Shown piece after piece: positions 1 through 11,228 of a DNA stretch of 64,000 bases. The stretch spans positions 8,681,660 through 8,745,659 of the forward strand of contig OZ023265.1 of assembly GCA_964006375.1 (NCBI GenBank), written 5' to 3'. Source of the stretch: Tillus elongatus. Taxonomy: Eukaryota > Arthropoda > Insecta > Coleoptera > Cleridae. The notes beneath the pieces are model-generated. The model did not search any database. It was not told the DNA's origin and saw nothing but the letters and a program-made list of their open reading frames with translations. The position numbers and the translations under genes are program-made. Position 1 is the stretch's first letter. The number at the start of each line of letters is the position of its first letter.

Positions 1-240
1 CGCTTTCTTCGCATTTTCGCTCATATTTCCTCCTTACTTCCTACCCTGCCCAGCACCCCTCTTCACTACTGGTCCCGTAACTTCCTTGGGGGGTGAGAAC
101 AAGAAATTTTTCTTGTAGATTGTGCGTCCAGGGGGGGTTCTAGGCACGTTTCTGAAGAGAAAAATTTAAAAATCGTCCGTGAGTTAAACTGCAAATTTAC
201 CTATTTGCTATTTCCTCTAATATATTAGACCTCTCTGGTA
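1..240. repeat. Family F (fold-back element) fragment
   Basis: This stretch resembles one arm of the large palindromic element at 13640-14482 and fragments at 14590-14940 and 39790-40060. Shared landmarks are CCCGTAACTTCCTTGGGG, a run reading ACAAGAAATTTTTCTTGT and a G-rich block before a GTTTCTGA motif. No coding potential is seen. Bases 241-770 are AT-rich with no gene, RNA or recognised repeat. Confidence 0.6.
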
Positions 241-770
241 TTTTAGTAACAGGTAAGGAACAAAGAGGTGGAGGTACTAGATGATTCACCATGGTCGCCG
301 TTTTGTGTTCACGCTGGAAAGGAAAAGATAACAGTCGTAACAGTCGCCTGTATAGTTTCAGACATGTGACATGCGTTACCTACAAACATTATTCATTGTA
401 AAATGTGTTACAAGCAATCTAATGTAAATACCATCGTGAGAAATAGGAAAATTCAGACGAGAAAACCAGTGACAAAATACACACTTATCAAACCATGTTA
501 GTTCAAAATTACAGCAGAAGTGTTATATTTCTACAGGTGAGTTTTATTATACTTGTAGGTACATACCGGTATGTTGTGTAATTGTTGTTTTATGTTTGTA
601 TGGAATTACCAAAGGAACTGTTAAAATTTATATTTAATTATACAGTAACGTATGATGTAACGTGTTTGTAATATTTATATTTAAAACCTAGTTTATCCAT
701 AACGTATACCTATCAATTGCATTGGGATCTACCTGTTATTAGTTACTTAAATATAGTACATACCTTGAGA

Positions 771-1196
771 ATCTGTTAAAAAGCTCGGGACGCAGCAAGT
801 GCGTTATGGTAGTGATTTTTTATTAAATGCTTCAAATTTGAATAACTCAATTTTGTATAAACTTAGATAATTTAATTTTGGTACGTAGTAAGGTCTCTCC
901 TAAGGCAAGACATCCACCAAATTTCATTAAAATATCTTTGTAATTTTCGGTAAAAAAAATTTTTCGAAAGAAAATTCAAAATTTGATTAACTCAATTTTC
1001 TATAAACTTAAAAAGTTGAATTTTGGTACGTAGTAAGGGCTCTCCTAAGGCAATATATCAATTAAATTTCATTGAAACAGCTTTGTAGTTTTCGGAGAAA
1101 AAAATAATTTTTTTTTTGAAAGAAAACTCAAAATTTTCCCGGAACACCCCTCCCGATTTTCCTGTCTAACGAACTTATCCAAGCCATTAATAAGGC
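771..1196 (+). repeat. Family A element, 5' part
   Basis: It begins with the family A terminal sequence (AAAAAGCTCGGGACGCAG here), followed by AGTGCGTTATGGTAGTGA. It continues through two degenerate internal repeats that each contain a TTTTGGTACGTAGTAAG box, and stops at a LINE1 fragment. The full family layout is seen at 55645-56630. Confidence 0.7.
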
Positions 1197-1850
1197 ACGT
1201 CGGTGGGCGAGCGATGGCAGCCTTTGGGTGAGGGTAGGGTCACCGATGAGACGTTTGGCTCTCTTATGAATGGAGTCCAGGATAGCGAGTGTAGAAGCGG
1301 CAGCGGCACCCCAGATGCGGGAGCAATATTCGAGGTTTGGCCTTACTTGTGAAGTATATAAGGTATAGAGATTAGCTGGTGAAAAGTATTTGCTAGCCCG
1401 AAATAGGAAACATACTGTCTTAGCAGCTGCTTCTGCAATTGATGTGACATGTTAATGCCAATTAAGATTTCGATCAACAGAAATTCCAACAAGTGAAAAG
1501 GACTCATTACTTTGAATAACTGGTTGTTCATTGTGATAGGTCTAGGGCTGGTGTATCTCTTATGAGAAAGAAAGCAAGACTGTGATTTGGTGGAGTTGAA
1601 TCGTACAGGATTTCTACTTCCCCAGTCTAATATTTTTTGGAGATCCACAGAGACAGAACCCTCCATGAGTCTGCGATCATCATCTACTTGGGCTAAAGAG
1701 ACAGGCTTAGAATATTCTATATATTTGAGTGGAGGGTGCTGTCGTCCACGTATCTGTGAACTGGGTTGGATGTGCTAGAGAGGAGGTCATTGATGTGGAG
1801 AAAAAATGAAGTAAGGGCTAAAGCTGAACCTTGAGTTTTCACATAGTGAG
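1197..1850 (-). pseudogene. LINE1 reverse transcriptase, C-terminal fragment
   Basis: On the complement this encodes the post-catalytic part of the LINE1 reverse transcriptase, with several frame breaks. Recognisable pieces are the YVDDSTLHS catalytic block (consensus YADDS, here A to V) and a LYTLYTSQIRPNLEY block. The copy is cut at both ends. Loss of the 3' end is unusual, because target-primed insertion normally removes the 5' end, so a later deletion or recombination with the neighbouring repeat is likely. Confidence 0.75.
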
Positions 1851-1865
1851 TTTTCACTAATACGA

Positions 1866-1960
1866 AAGAAGGGGTGCGCGGGAGTGCCTCAAGGCTTACC
1901 CTAGGCACGCTGCTTTCGTGATTTATACGAATGAGTTGCCTACTCTAACAGAAAATAGAT
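1866..1960 (+). pseudogene. Short reverse transcriptase relic
   Basis: With one stop and a frame shift, the + strand reads GVPQGLPL followed by TLLF-like and IYTNELPTLT residues. That is the conserved motif B/C approach of a non-LTR reverse transcriptase (GVPQGxxLGxLLFxIYxNDL). It lies opposite in direction to the LINE1 fragment beside it and belongs to a different element. It is too short to classify. Confidence 0.5.
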
Positions 1961-1968
1961 TTATTTAA

Positions 1969-1969
<1 letters not shown>

Positions 1970-2056
<87 letters not shown>
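1970..2056. repeat. (TA)n microsatellite
   Basis: Uninterrupted TA dinucleotide tract next to a family A module (2057-2157). Confidence 0.95.
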
Positions 2057-2058
<2 letters not shown>

Positions 2059-2156
2059 CCAGGAAAATGTTGTGTTTTCTTTCGGAAAATTTTTTTATCT
2101 CATAAAATAGAAAAGCTATGGAAACCAAATTTGGTACGTTAGTTTACGATCTTAAA

Positions 2157-5100
2157 AGAAACCTATATATATTTTTTTATTTCAACAACACACCACGAGG
2201 GCTTACAGCCTAAATACTATCGTACCGTGGGTGTCGACAAGGAGGAAAGAGGCAATTTCTTAATTCTGGACTTGAAGGTTTGGAGGTGTGGGGGAGAAGG
2301 AAAAACATGTGCCGGCAAGGAATTCCACAACTTGGAAGTCCTCAGGACAAAAGAGCGGGCATAACAAGATGTTCTATGTCTGGTGACCTGGACAGTAAAA
2401 GAGTGCATTCGCTCTGTTCCCTCGGTAGATCTGTTGGAGACAGCAGGTGGAGGAACTATGGAAGAAAGCTCATCTGGGCAGTGCCCGTGCAGATATCTAT
2501 AAGAGAGAGAGAGAGGTCACCAACGGCCGTCGGTGGGCAAGGGATGGCAGCCTTTGGGTGAGGGTAGGGTCACCGATGAGACGTCTAGCTCTCTTATGAA
2601 TGGAGTCCAGGATAGCGAGTGTAAAAGCGGCAGCAGCACCCCAGATGTGGGAGCAGTATTCGAGGTTTGGTCTTATTTGTGAAGTATATAAAGTATATAG
2701 ATTAGCTGGTAAAAAGTATTTGCGAGCCCGGAAGAGGAAACCTAATTTCTTAGCAGCAGCTACTGCAATTGATGTGACATGTTGATGCCAATTCAGATTT
2801 CGATCCACAGAAATGCCAACAAGTGAAAAGGACTATTTTTTGGAGATACACGGAGACAGAACCCTCCATGGTCTGCGATCCTCATCTAATTGGGCTAAAG
2901 AGACAGGCTTAGAATATTGTATATTTGAGTGGAGGGTGCTGTCGTCCGCGTAACTGTGAACTGGGTTGGATGTGCTAGAGAGGAGGTCATTGATGTGGAG
3001 AAGAAACAAAGTAGGGGCTAAAGCTGAACCTTGATGAACTCCTGCATTAATTGGATACAGTTTAGAGGAACGGCCATCCACGACAACAGAAATGCTCCGG
3101 TTGGAGAGGAAATTTGCTGTCTAGGTACAGAGTTTTGGTGGTAGGCCATAGGCCGCAAGTTTATTAAGCAGCGCTGTGTGTCAGACATGGTCGAATGCTT
3201 TGGATATGTCTAGAGCGACAATCTGGGATTCACCGTGTAGTTCCATAGACTTGTTCCAAGAATGGGTGACAAAGGAAAAGAGGTCGGCAGTTGGTCTGCG
3301 CTGACGGAATCCATACTGCCTGTCGTGGATTAGTGTTTTTCAAGAAATTTTTAGTAATTCGGTGTTTATATACTTTTCCATCACTTTAGAGACTGAAAGG
3401 AGAGAAATAGGCCTGTAGTTGATAGGAAGCGCTTTGAATCCTTTCTTGGGGACGGGTTGTACTCGAGCAGTTTTCCAGTTACCAGGGAGTATGCCTCTAT
3501 TGTAAGATGTCTGAAACAGACGAGTCAGGACAGGAGCAAGTTCTGGTGCGCATTTTTTGAGAACAATTGCTGGGATCTCGTCAAGATCAGAGGCGTTCTT
3601 GGTATTAAGAGAAGAGAGCATCTTTCGTACCTTTTTAGTTTTGAAAATAATATCCGTCATTTTATGCGCGACATTGGGGACTGTTGATGGTTGAACATTA
3701 GGAGGTGGGTTGAGAGTAGAATTTTCAGCGAACAGCGAGGCAAAAATTTCAGCCTTGCCCAGGGCGGTAGAAACAATGTCATCCCCTGATACAAGAGGTG
3801 GGAACCTGCTCTTGCAGAACCTATTCCCAATAGATTTAGCAAGAGTCCAGAAGGGTTTGCTGCCGTTGGAGCTTGAGAGGACTTTGTTTTTGATGTGGTT
3901 ATTAAACGAGTTTTTTGCCTCAGAAAGAATGCGGACATACCGGTTTCTTGCGTCGTTAAATGCTTGACGGATTTCTTTACTGGGATTGTGTAGAAGCGTT
4001 TTGTGAGCTTTGACCTTTTCAAGTCTGGCCTTGTCACAGGATTTAGAGAACCAAGGCTTTTGAGTGGCTGAAGAGGTTTTCTGTGTACGTGGAATAAATA
4101 ATTCCATGGCAGCTTGGATAATTTCGGTGATGTTTTGTGAGATATCAGAAGGGCCAGGATGGGAGAAGCAGGCAGACGTCCATGGAAATGAGGAAAAGAA
4201 ATCTCGCATTTCGTCCCAGTTCGCGGAGTTGTAGTGCCAAACGATACGTGGGTGTGATGATTGTGTGACCTCGGGTTGCATTGCGCAGGAAGCAGTGACC
4301 ATGTCGTGGTCTGAGCGACCAAGGGGGGCGGTGACTGATATCTTATAGTAGTCAGGATTTGTAGTAAGAAGGAGATCCAAGGGATTTGAGCTGTGTGTTG
4401 GGATGCGAGGAAAGTAAGTAGGTTGCTGAACCATATTGGCTAAAGAATTGCTAACTGCAAAGGCCTCCCCAGCTCTTCCTTGTGGATCGGTTTTTGAGGA
4501 TCCTAGCCATTTCTTATTATGGACATTGAAGTCATCAAGAATAGTGATCTCAAAGGAAGGATATTCAGAAATCAGATGGTCGTTTTTTTTATAGAAAGGT
4601 AGTCAAAGAGCTGGACAAAGTTGTTGCCAGAAGGTGACCGGTAAATGCAACAGATGCATTTAGTTGCAGCCCTGAGAGAGAGTTTTATCCATAGTATGTC
4701 TTTTCTTCCAGCTTCTAAATTGGGGAGTCTGGTGCAGGGTAGATTGCTACGGACGTACGCTCACACGCCTCCATGCAATCTAAAGGAAGTAAGGAGCTCA
4801 TACCCCGGGAAATTAAGCTGATTAGTGGCTGTTTTGTCACTGATTTGACTTTCGGCGAGGAAGAGTAGTTGGGTCGTATTAGCCTGGAGTAAATGGTGGA
4901 CGGAGTTCAGGTTATAATTTAGGGCACATATATTCGAGAAGGATATGTTAAATCTTGATTATGGCACCCCATGTACACCCCTCTCACAGAGATCCGAATG
5001 GAGGGGTGATTTACCTTCGGAATCTTTTGTACAAGGAGGAGCCATCATCATTTTTGCTTATAAGGGAAACCGACTCATACACCGGAAACGTCCGTTGGGA

Positions 5101-5210
5101 CTTCACCGGCCCCTTGATGTAAGGGGTGGTACTTCCTCGGGGGTGAAAAAAATCCTTTACTATCACGCAAAGGAAAAGTCCACTACCACCTACCAGAATA
5201 CCATATACCA
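2157..5210 (-). mobile_element. LINE1: near full-length CR1/Jockey-like non-LTR retrotransposon
   Basis: Read on the complement, the element runs from an apurinic-type endonuclease domain (about 4950-4300; DDFNVHNKKWLGSS in place of the usual GDFN, then SDHDMV) into reverse transcriptase (PINYRPISLLSVSK, then PINAGVHQGSALAPTLF, YADDSTLHS). It ends with a C-terminal KLWNSLPAHVFP block, a stop, a GGCT-GTA-AGCC hairpin and an A-rich tail at 2157-2170. Relative to other copies in the window it has lost about 130 bp near 2838, plus several frame breaks. It is inserted in a family A unit, whose halves lie at 1970-2157 and 5211-5325. The same family recurs at 8600-9254, 17124-18430, 27770-29276 and 58587-59966. 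Subclade assignment is an inference. Confidence 0.85.
3340..4434 (-). pseudogene. LINE1 ORF2 segment: endonuclease end, linker and RT N-terminus
   Basis: The longest open stretch of this LINE1 copy, 364 codons. It starts after the endonuclease core, keeps the SDHDMV endonuclease motif near residue 42, crosses a linker of about 190 residues, and enters the reverse transcriptase fingers at KTARVQPVPKKG and NYRPISLLSVSKVMEKYI. It ends at a stop where undamaged copies continue toward the palm motifs, so the polyprotein is broken and the copy is presumably inactive. Confidence 0.8.
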
Positions 5211-5325
5211 AAATTTTTATTTCTATGTTACAAGAAAAAAAGTTATAAAAATATTTGGTGCCAGATCATTTGTATGAAAATTCACTACCATAACGTACTT
5301 GGTGCGTGCAGACTTTTTTTTTCAT
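5211..5325 (-). repeat. Family A terminal module
   Basis: This is the far side of the family A unit split by LINE1. It ends with CACTACCATAACG and a diverged hairpin (GTACTTGGTGCGTGC) in place of the usual ACGCA-CTTGC-TGCGT. Bases 5326-5880 are AT-rich with nothing recognised. At 5887 a sequence beginning TACAGGCTGTGTCCTTTAAA resembles ends of IS630/Tc1/mariner-type elements, but no transposase follows. Confidence 0.6.
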
Positions 5326-6207
5326 GAACTTATTTTGTCTATTGGTAGTTATTATTCAGCAAAAAATCATATAATCTCTTATTAATAATCTTTTGGATGA
5401 TTTTTGCTACTGAAATGTGGATGACCTCGACAATCGACAAATAATGTCCAGTGCAGTCACATTATTTTGTTTTGCCAAGTGCATATAATTAAAGACCCTG
5501 AATTAAAATGTGTAGTGTGAATGAGCACAATTATATACGCTCAAAACCGTAAAATCCAATTAAATTTTATTATTTGTCCCATTTCCTATGAAATACATAA
5601 GTATATTATGTTGTATGTACAATAATGTTATTATTTTTAACGCCCTTGAACATATGTTATTAGTCAAGGTATTAACTGTTAAAAAACATGCATCTGTTTT
5701 ACCACGCCAACTCTCACTTTCTTTATTTATATCGTTCTTGCATATCAATGATGTTTGTAATTTGTGAATTCATTCCATGTTAGCAGTTCATTGATGTAAA
5801 TTATATTTTAACATTTTAAATATGCAATACTTAAAATAAATAAATTTGATTATAAGGAATATTAATTTATAAATGTTTTTTGAAATATACAGGCTGTGTC
5901 CTTTAAAACTTACCACCTGGAAATATCAGACTTAAAAAAAATAACAAAAAAGCTCCTTTGTTTTCAAGTGGGACACATGATGGCGTAAGTTTTGGTGTCT
6001 TGAAACCTACCCCTTAATCAGTGGCGTAAACTACCGTTAAATTTTAAATGGCAGCCTATGTTGAGTGACACCTCATTTTAAAGCATTCGCAATTCTGCTC
6101 AGGACAACATACGACTTTTTACATTTTGGTTTGGATATGACAATAAAATCATCAATTAAACAACAAGAAAAAATATCAATTGATGAAAGAATATTTTTAA
6201 TTGCATG

Positions 6208-6320
6208 TTTGTTTCGCATACTTTTCATATACTACGCCGGGCATGAAGCCTGTATCAAGTATCATGTAAACAAAACCTTAGTTGACGTATTACCAGGTAG
6301 CTCAGTGGAAGCGTGCTAAC
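6208..6320 (+). repeat. Family R repeat, left half with tRNA-like A box
   Basis: Matches 8330-8440 and the complement of 23270-23350. It carries TAGCTCAGTGG (6299-6309), a perfect match to the Pol III A-box consensus TRGCNNAGYGG. The unit is broken just after GCGTGCTA by insertion of LINE2; its right half resumes at about 8058. Confidence 0.7.
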
Positions 6321-7634
6321 TTGTCAAGTAAGTCAGTAGCTCTCATAACTAATATTATTAACGCTATACTGCTGTATTCCTACTTCCCAGAAATCTGGAA
6401 ATCAGCAAATATTATCCCTATTCGCAAGCAAAACAAAGACCCTAAAGATCCGTCAAACTACCGGCCTATAAGCCTCCTTAATAGTCTCGCGAAAATCGCT
6501 GAAAAAATCATTCTGGAAAGACTAGAACTCTTTGACAAGAAAAATAAAATAACGATTAACAATCAGTTCGGTTTTAGAAAACATCATAACACCCAGCAAA
6601 TTGTCAGAATTGTAAACGATATAGCAGTAAATTTCAACAAAGACAATGTCACCGCTATGGTATTACTTGACATAGAGAAAGCGTTTGACAGAGTATGGTT
6701 CGAAGGCTTACTATATAAACTTATTAAAAATGAATTCCCTAAAAAACTGATCTTATTAATCCACAGCTATTTATCAGAGAGAACTTTCCGCGTCAAAATT
6801 AATAAATCATTCTCCCCAGTAAAATCTATAAAAGCAGGCGTGCCCCAAGGCTCCTTACTCGGCCCGCGACTGTTTATATATTTTATTAATGACATTCCTC
6901 TTTTCACTAAAACAAATACTGCTCTATACGCCGACGACACAGCGATCTACGCACATTCCTTCAGTGCTACTGTCGCTAACAAACAACTTCAAATCCACCT
7001 GGACATCTTAGAAAAGTACTTCAAACTCTGGAAAATCTCAATTAACTCAGCAAAAACTGAAAACATTATCTACACCAAGAAAGTCAATAATAGCAAAATA
7101 TTTACAAAATTAAAAATAAATGAACATTATATTTCCCCGGCTCTGTCTGTCAAGTACCTAGGGGTACATCTGGATAATAAATTAAACTATAAAAACCATA
7201 TAAAACACATATGCAAAAAAACACAAAATGCAATTAGAAATTTATATCCGCTCCTAATCAGAAACAATAAAGTTAGCTCAAATAACAAAATACTAATTTA
7301 TAAATCAATAATCCGGCCAACAATGACCTACGCCGCCCCTGTCTGGTGTAATATCTCAAAAACTGCATTAAGACCTCTAGAAGTAATAGAAAATAACTGT
7401 TTACGTCTGGCTACAAATTCCAGTAGATACACAAAAATCACCGAACTTCATCGAAAAGCAAACATCTGTTCTATCTCCGAACACATTGAGGAGGTTTGTC
7501 AACAATTCTATGTAAATCAGTTAAGCCATAATCCTCTTACAAAAAATATTACCTGCAATAAAATTTCCAACACACCCTTTAGAATAAAACACAAACTACC
7601 TTACCAGACACTGCCAATATTCTACGAAACATAG
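6321..7634 (+). pseudogene. LINE2 reverse transcriptase
   Basis: An open frame of roughly 437 codons of retrotransposon sequence. The frame is open further upstream only because it runs through the host repeat. Motifs in order: WKSANIIPIRKQNKD, NYRPISLLNSLAKI, the FGFRKHHNT block, MVLLDIEKAFDRVW (first catalytic Asp), KAGVPQGSLLGPRLF, LYADDTAIYA (catalytic YADD), and VKYLGVHLDNKLNYK in the thumb. The domain is intact from motif 0 onward, but endonuclease and ORF1 are missing. It is therefore a dead-on-arrival copy, although its RT frame has no stops. Confidence 0.85.
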
Positions 7635-8050
7635 AAAAAAAGGCGATATCATCAAATATTTCCTTCCCTATCTTTTCCAGGTAACTGCCCACTCAGATCC
7701 GCCCTTTGGCTTAGCTTTAAAAATTTATCTCACAAAGGATAAATATCTGCACGCTCCGAGAACAAAAGGTACCAAATGCAGCATTGCAATCACATTATCT
7801 ATAAATAGGTTTTCATATTTTTCCTATTATCCCCTTAAAACCCAGATGTATAAAACTCAAACACAAACACTAACACATTATTAATTAGAGGCTTTTTGCT
7901 ATAATCACTAAAACCATGAGGTAAACCCAGTTTGGGTAGGAACTCATAATGTCAGTAGTAAATTTAAGATATTTGTATGTGTATATATTTGTTTATATCT
8001 ATTTGTACAATATTATGTAACCACTATAATAATAAATACTTTTAAAAGCA
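6321..8050 (+). mobile_element. LINE2: 5'-truncated Jockey-like non-LTR retrotransposon
   Basis: The element begins inside the reverse transcriptase and ends after a 3' region of about 410 bp, at a run containing AATAATAAATACTTTTAAAA. It is inserted between the A and B boxes of a family R repeat. The flanks AAGCGTGCTA (left) and AAGCAAGCTA (right) may be a decayed target-site duplication. Confidence 0.8.
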
Positions 8051-8057
8051 AAGCAAG

Positions 8058-8600
8058 CTAGTCTAGTACGCAGAAGGTTGCATGATCGAATCCAGCTCGA
8101 TGAATATATGTTTTTTATGTTTTATTTAGACCCAAATACAGCTTAAGCGGAGCATAGATATATTATGCTCTCGCATAATATAGTAAAAATGTAAACAAAA
8201 TTAAGCCAAGTCTCTTTAAAAATGATTCTAAAATAGTTTCTTTTATTTTTAAACTTAAACATAATACGTTATATAAGACCGAAACAGTCGTGGGATGTGT
8301 TTCAATGGTAATTCTACTAATTCTATAATTAATTGTTACGTATACTTTTCATACACTACCCCGGGCATGAAGCCTGTGTCAAGTATAATGTAAACAAAAA
8401 CTTAGTTGACGTATTACCAGATAGCTCAGAGGAAGCGTGCTAGTCTAGTACGAGGAAGGTTGCATGATCGAATCCAGCTCGATGAATATATGTTTTTTAT
8501 GTTTTATTTTGACATTTGAAGAAACAACAGTGTACAGATTTCATACGTTTTGAATAAGAGCTCATCTTTGTTTAAAACGCCCGAATAAGTTTATCACCTT
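8058..8600 (+). repeat. Family R repeat, right half of one unit plus start of a second
   Basis: 8058-8127 completes the unit broken by LINE2 and carries the B box. From about 8128 a second unit begins; its complement is at 22487-23575. It contains a CATAATATAG/CTATATTATG-type inverted pair and a full A box/B box pair at 8424-8472. The unit is interrupted at 8600 by a LINE1 fragment and continues at 9255-9750. Confidence 0.7.
8424..8472 (+). promoter_or_regulatory. tRNA-like Pol III A and B boxes
   Basis: TAGCTCAGAGG (one base off the A-box consensus) is followed after about 33 bases by GATCGAATCC, a perfect B box (GWTCRANNCC). The spacing fits an internal Pol III promoter. There is no acceptor stem and the T-stem does not pair, so this is not a tRNA gene; a tRNA-derived promoter within a short repeat is the best reading. 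Family R copies at 6299 (A box), about 8091 (B box) and 23219-23282 (complement) carry the same boxes. Confidence 0.55.
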
Positions 8601-9254
8601 TTCACTTGTTGGCATCTCTGGATCGAGGTCTCAATTGGCACCAACATGTCACTTTAATTGCAGAATCGGCTGCTGAGAAATTAGGCTTCCTCTTCCGGGC
8701 TCGCAAATACTTGTCAACAGCTAATCTCTATACCTTATATACTTCACAAATAAGGCCAAACCTCGAATACAGCTCCCACATCTGGGGTGCCGCTGCCGCT
8801 TCTACACTCGCTATCCTGGACTCCATTCAGAAGAGAGCTATACGTCTCATTGGTGACCCTACACTCACCCAAAGGCTGCCATCTCTTGCCCACCGACGTG
8901 CCGTTGGTGACCTCTCTCTCTTTTATAGATATCTGCACGGGCACTGCTCAGAGGAGCTTTCTTCCATAGTTCCTCCACCTGCTGCCCCCAACAGATCTAC
9001 CAGGGGAACAGAGCGAATGCACCCTTTTACTGTCCAGGTCTCCAGACATAGAACATCTTGTTATGCCCGCTCTTTTGTCCCGAGGACTTCCAAGTTATGG
9101 AATTCTTTGCCGGCACATGTTTTTCCTTCTCCTCCGAACCTCCAAATCTTCAAGTCCAGAATTAACAAGTTGCCTCTTTCCTCCTTGTCGACACCCACGG
9201 TACGATAGTATTTAGGCTGTAAGCCCTCGGGGTGTGTTGTCGAAATAAAAAAAA
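8600..9254 (+). mobile_element. LINE1 fragment, 3' end
   Basis: A 5'-truncated LINE1 copy that retains the RT thumb and C-terminal region in one frame (about 198 codons: LNWHQHVTLIAESAAEK through KLWNSLPAHVFP to the stop at 9206-9208). The conserved TAGGCTGTAAGCCC hairpin and an A-rich tail follow. It splits family R exactly between ..ATCACCTTT and GAGTCTGAAA; the short repeat CCTTT on both sides is a probable target-site duplication. The uninterrupted site is visible in the complement near 23100. Confidence 0.85.
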
Positions 9255-9750
9255 ACCTTTGAGTCTGAAATTATAATTTTGTTATTGTTGATATTGAAAA
9301 AGCCGGTTTGATTAAGTTGACTAAAGCGAAATCATACTGGCGATAAAAATAACTGCTAGGTTTATAATTTGGAGATACTTTACTTTTCTAAATATGAATT
9401 AAGTTTCCTTCTGGAAATCTTTTGTATAACTTTAATGAAATTTGTAATCCAAGTTTCTTTTAAAGAGACTTACACTATCTACAGATGTAGCAAAATTTAG
9501 TTCTTTAGCTTCATAGAAATTTGAGTTTTGGGCATTTGTCTCAAAATGAGTTAGAACGCAAGATTTTTTTGATAATAGAGAGATATCAATGGTAACACTT
9601 TCGAAAGAATTTTTCAAATGTGCACGTACTAGAACCTCTAAAATTGACCTTCAAGATCTGTGTAAGTTTAAAGTATTAACTTTACTAATATGCCGTATAA
9701 TAATAGTGTACAATTCTTATGAAAATTCGCTACTATAACGCACTTGCTGC
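9255..9750 (+). repeat. Family R repeat, distal part
   Basis: Continuation of the unit begun at 8128. It ends with CTACTATAACGCACTTGCTG and CATCCCGAA, so family R shares the family A terminus. The complement copy is 22487-23090. Confidence 0.7.
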
Positions 9751-9755
9751 ATCCC

Positions 9756-10345
9756 GAAGTGAATGGTTATTAAAAAAATTCACTAACAGAGAGGTATCGA
9801 TGGTTAGACTTTGCAAAAAAAATTTCAAATGAGCGCGAACTAGGACCCCTAGAACCCATATCCGGGGTGTCCATCCGATAATTCAAAAAATAATTAAACG
9901 ATTTCGGTGAAACTCGGCAGGTGCCTTTCTTTTATTAATTGCTTCGATGAGTTCGTTAGCCAGGAAAATCGGACAAAGTTTCCCGGGAAAATTTTGAGTT
10001 TTCTTTACAACAAAAATTTGTTCTCCGAAAATAACAAAGTTGCTTTAATGAAATTTACTATATATGTTTCCTTGGGAGAGACCTTACTACGTACCAAAAT
10101 TCAACTTTCTAAGTTAATAGAAAATTGGGTTTTTCAAATTTAAAATTTTATTTCGAAAAACATTTTTTCCTTCAAATATTACAAAGTTATTTTAAAGAAA
10201 TTTGGTGGATATATTGCCTTAGGAAAGACCTTATTACATACCAAAATTAAACTTTCTACGTTTATAGAAAATTGAGCTATTCAAGTTTGAAGCATTTAAT
10301 ACAAATTCATTACCATAACGCACTTGCTGCGTCCCGAACTTTTTC
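9756..10345 (-). repeat. Family A element without the (TA)n core
   Basis: Complete unit: GTGAA/TTCAC hairpin and GAGAGGTATCGATGGT module, then CCCATATCCGGGG joined directly to ATCCGATAATTCAAAAAATA, then the long body ending CCATAACGCACTTGCTGCGT and CCCGAACTTTTT. The microsatellite found at this junction in sister copies is absent here. Confidence 0.75.
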
Positions 10346-10541
10346 CTTTCTTTTTAATTCCGATATGGAAAGTTTTCATTGGCACACGGTAAATAATTCA
10401 TCATTTTACAGAGAAAATAAATACTTATTATTGTTTAGTTTAGAATATTTAATCATCACTATGTTAAGTTTGAAATCTGTGGTGAACTCTGATAAGTACA
10501 CTATAAAGAGGCCGTGTTTTCTACAACACAATTTTAATGCG

Positions 10542-10655
10542 ATTTTTAGTGATTTTTTTTTTAAATTCACTGATGAGATCCCGACATTTGAATTTTGAAA
10601 AAATTTCTTCAAATGAGCGCGATCTAGGACCCCCAGGACCCATATCCGGGGTCAG

Positions 10656-10741
<86 letters not shown>

Positions 10742-11003
10742 AAAATAATAATGGACTGTTTTTGATAAAATTTAGCCTGTGCCTTCCCTATATAAGTGAC
10801 TTGGCTATGTTCGTTAGCCAGGAAAATCGGACCAGGTTTTCCGGGAAAATTTTGGTAACAAAATTTGGTACGTAAGTTAACGATAATAAAAGAAAACTAT
10901 ACACCAAAATTTATATTTCTATGTTAAAATAAAAAAATTATAAAAAAATATTTGGTGCCAGATCATTTCTATGAAAATTCACTACCATAACACACTTGCT
11001 GCG
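10542..11003 (-). repeat. Family A element with (TA)n core
   Basis: Short complete unit. The ATCCGGGGTCAG module is followed by (TA)n at 10661-10737, then GTTCGTTAGCCAGGAAAATC and the terminal CCATAACACACTTGCTGCGT. The interval 10346-10541 between units holds a fragment resembling the GAAATCTGTGGTGA..TGATAAGTACACT repeat seen near 29700 and 63820. Confidence 0.75.
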
Positions 11004-11011
11004 TCCAGACT

Positions 11012-11144
11012 TTTAGTGAATTTTTATTTAAAAAAATTCACTAATAGAGAGGTATCGATGGTGAGACTTTGCAAAAATTCTTTCAAATGAGCGCGAATTA
11101 GGACCCCTAGAACCCATATCCGGGGTCAGTTTGAATTTTTATAT

Positions 11145-11228
<84 letters not shown>

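Noticed and set aside
5887..6060. Start of a mariner/IS630-type element (TACAGGCTGTGTCC)
   Set aside because: Only an end-like sequence; no transposase, no matching opposite end. Kept as a remark, not a feature.
8424..8472. A genuine tRNA gene
   Set aside because: A and B boxes are present, but no acceptor stem, no pairing T-stem and no clear anticodon arm; it is repeated in a longer interspersed element.
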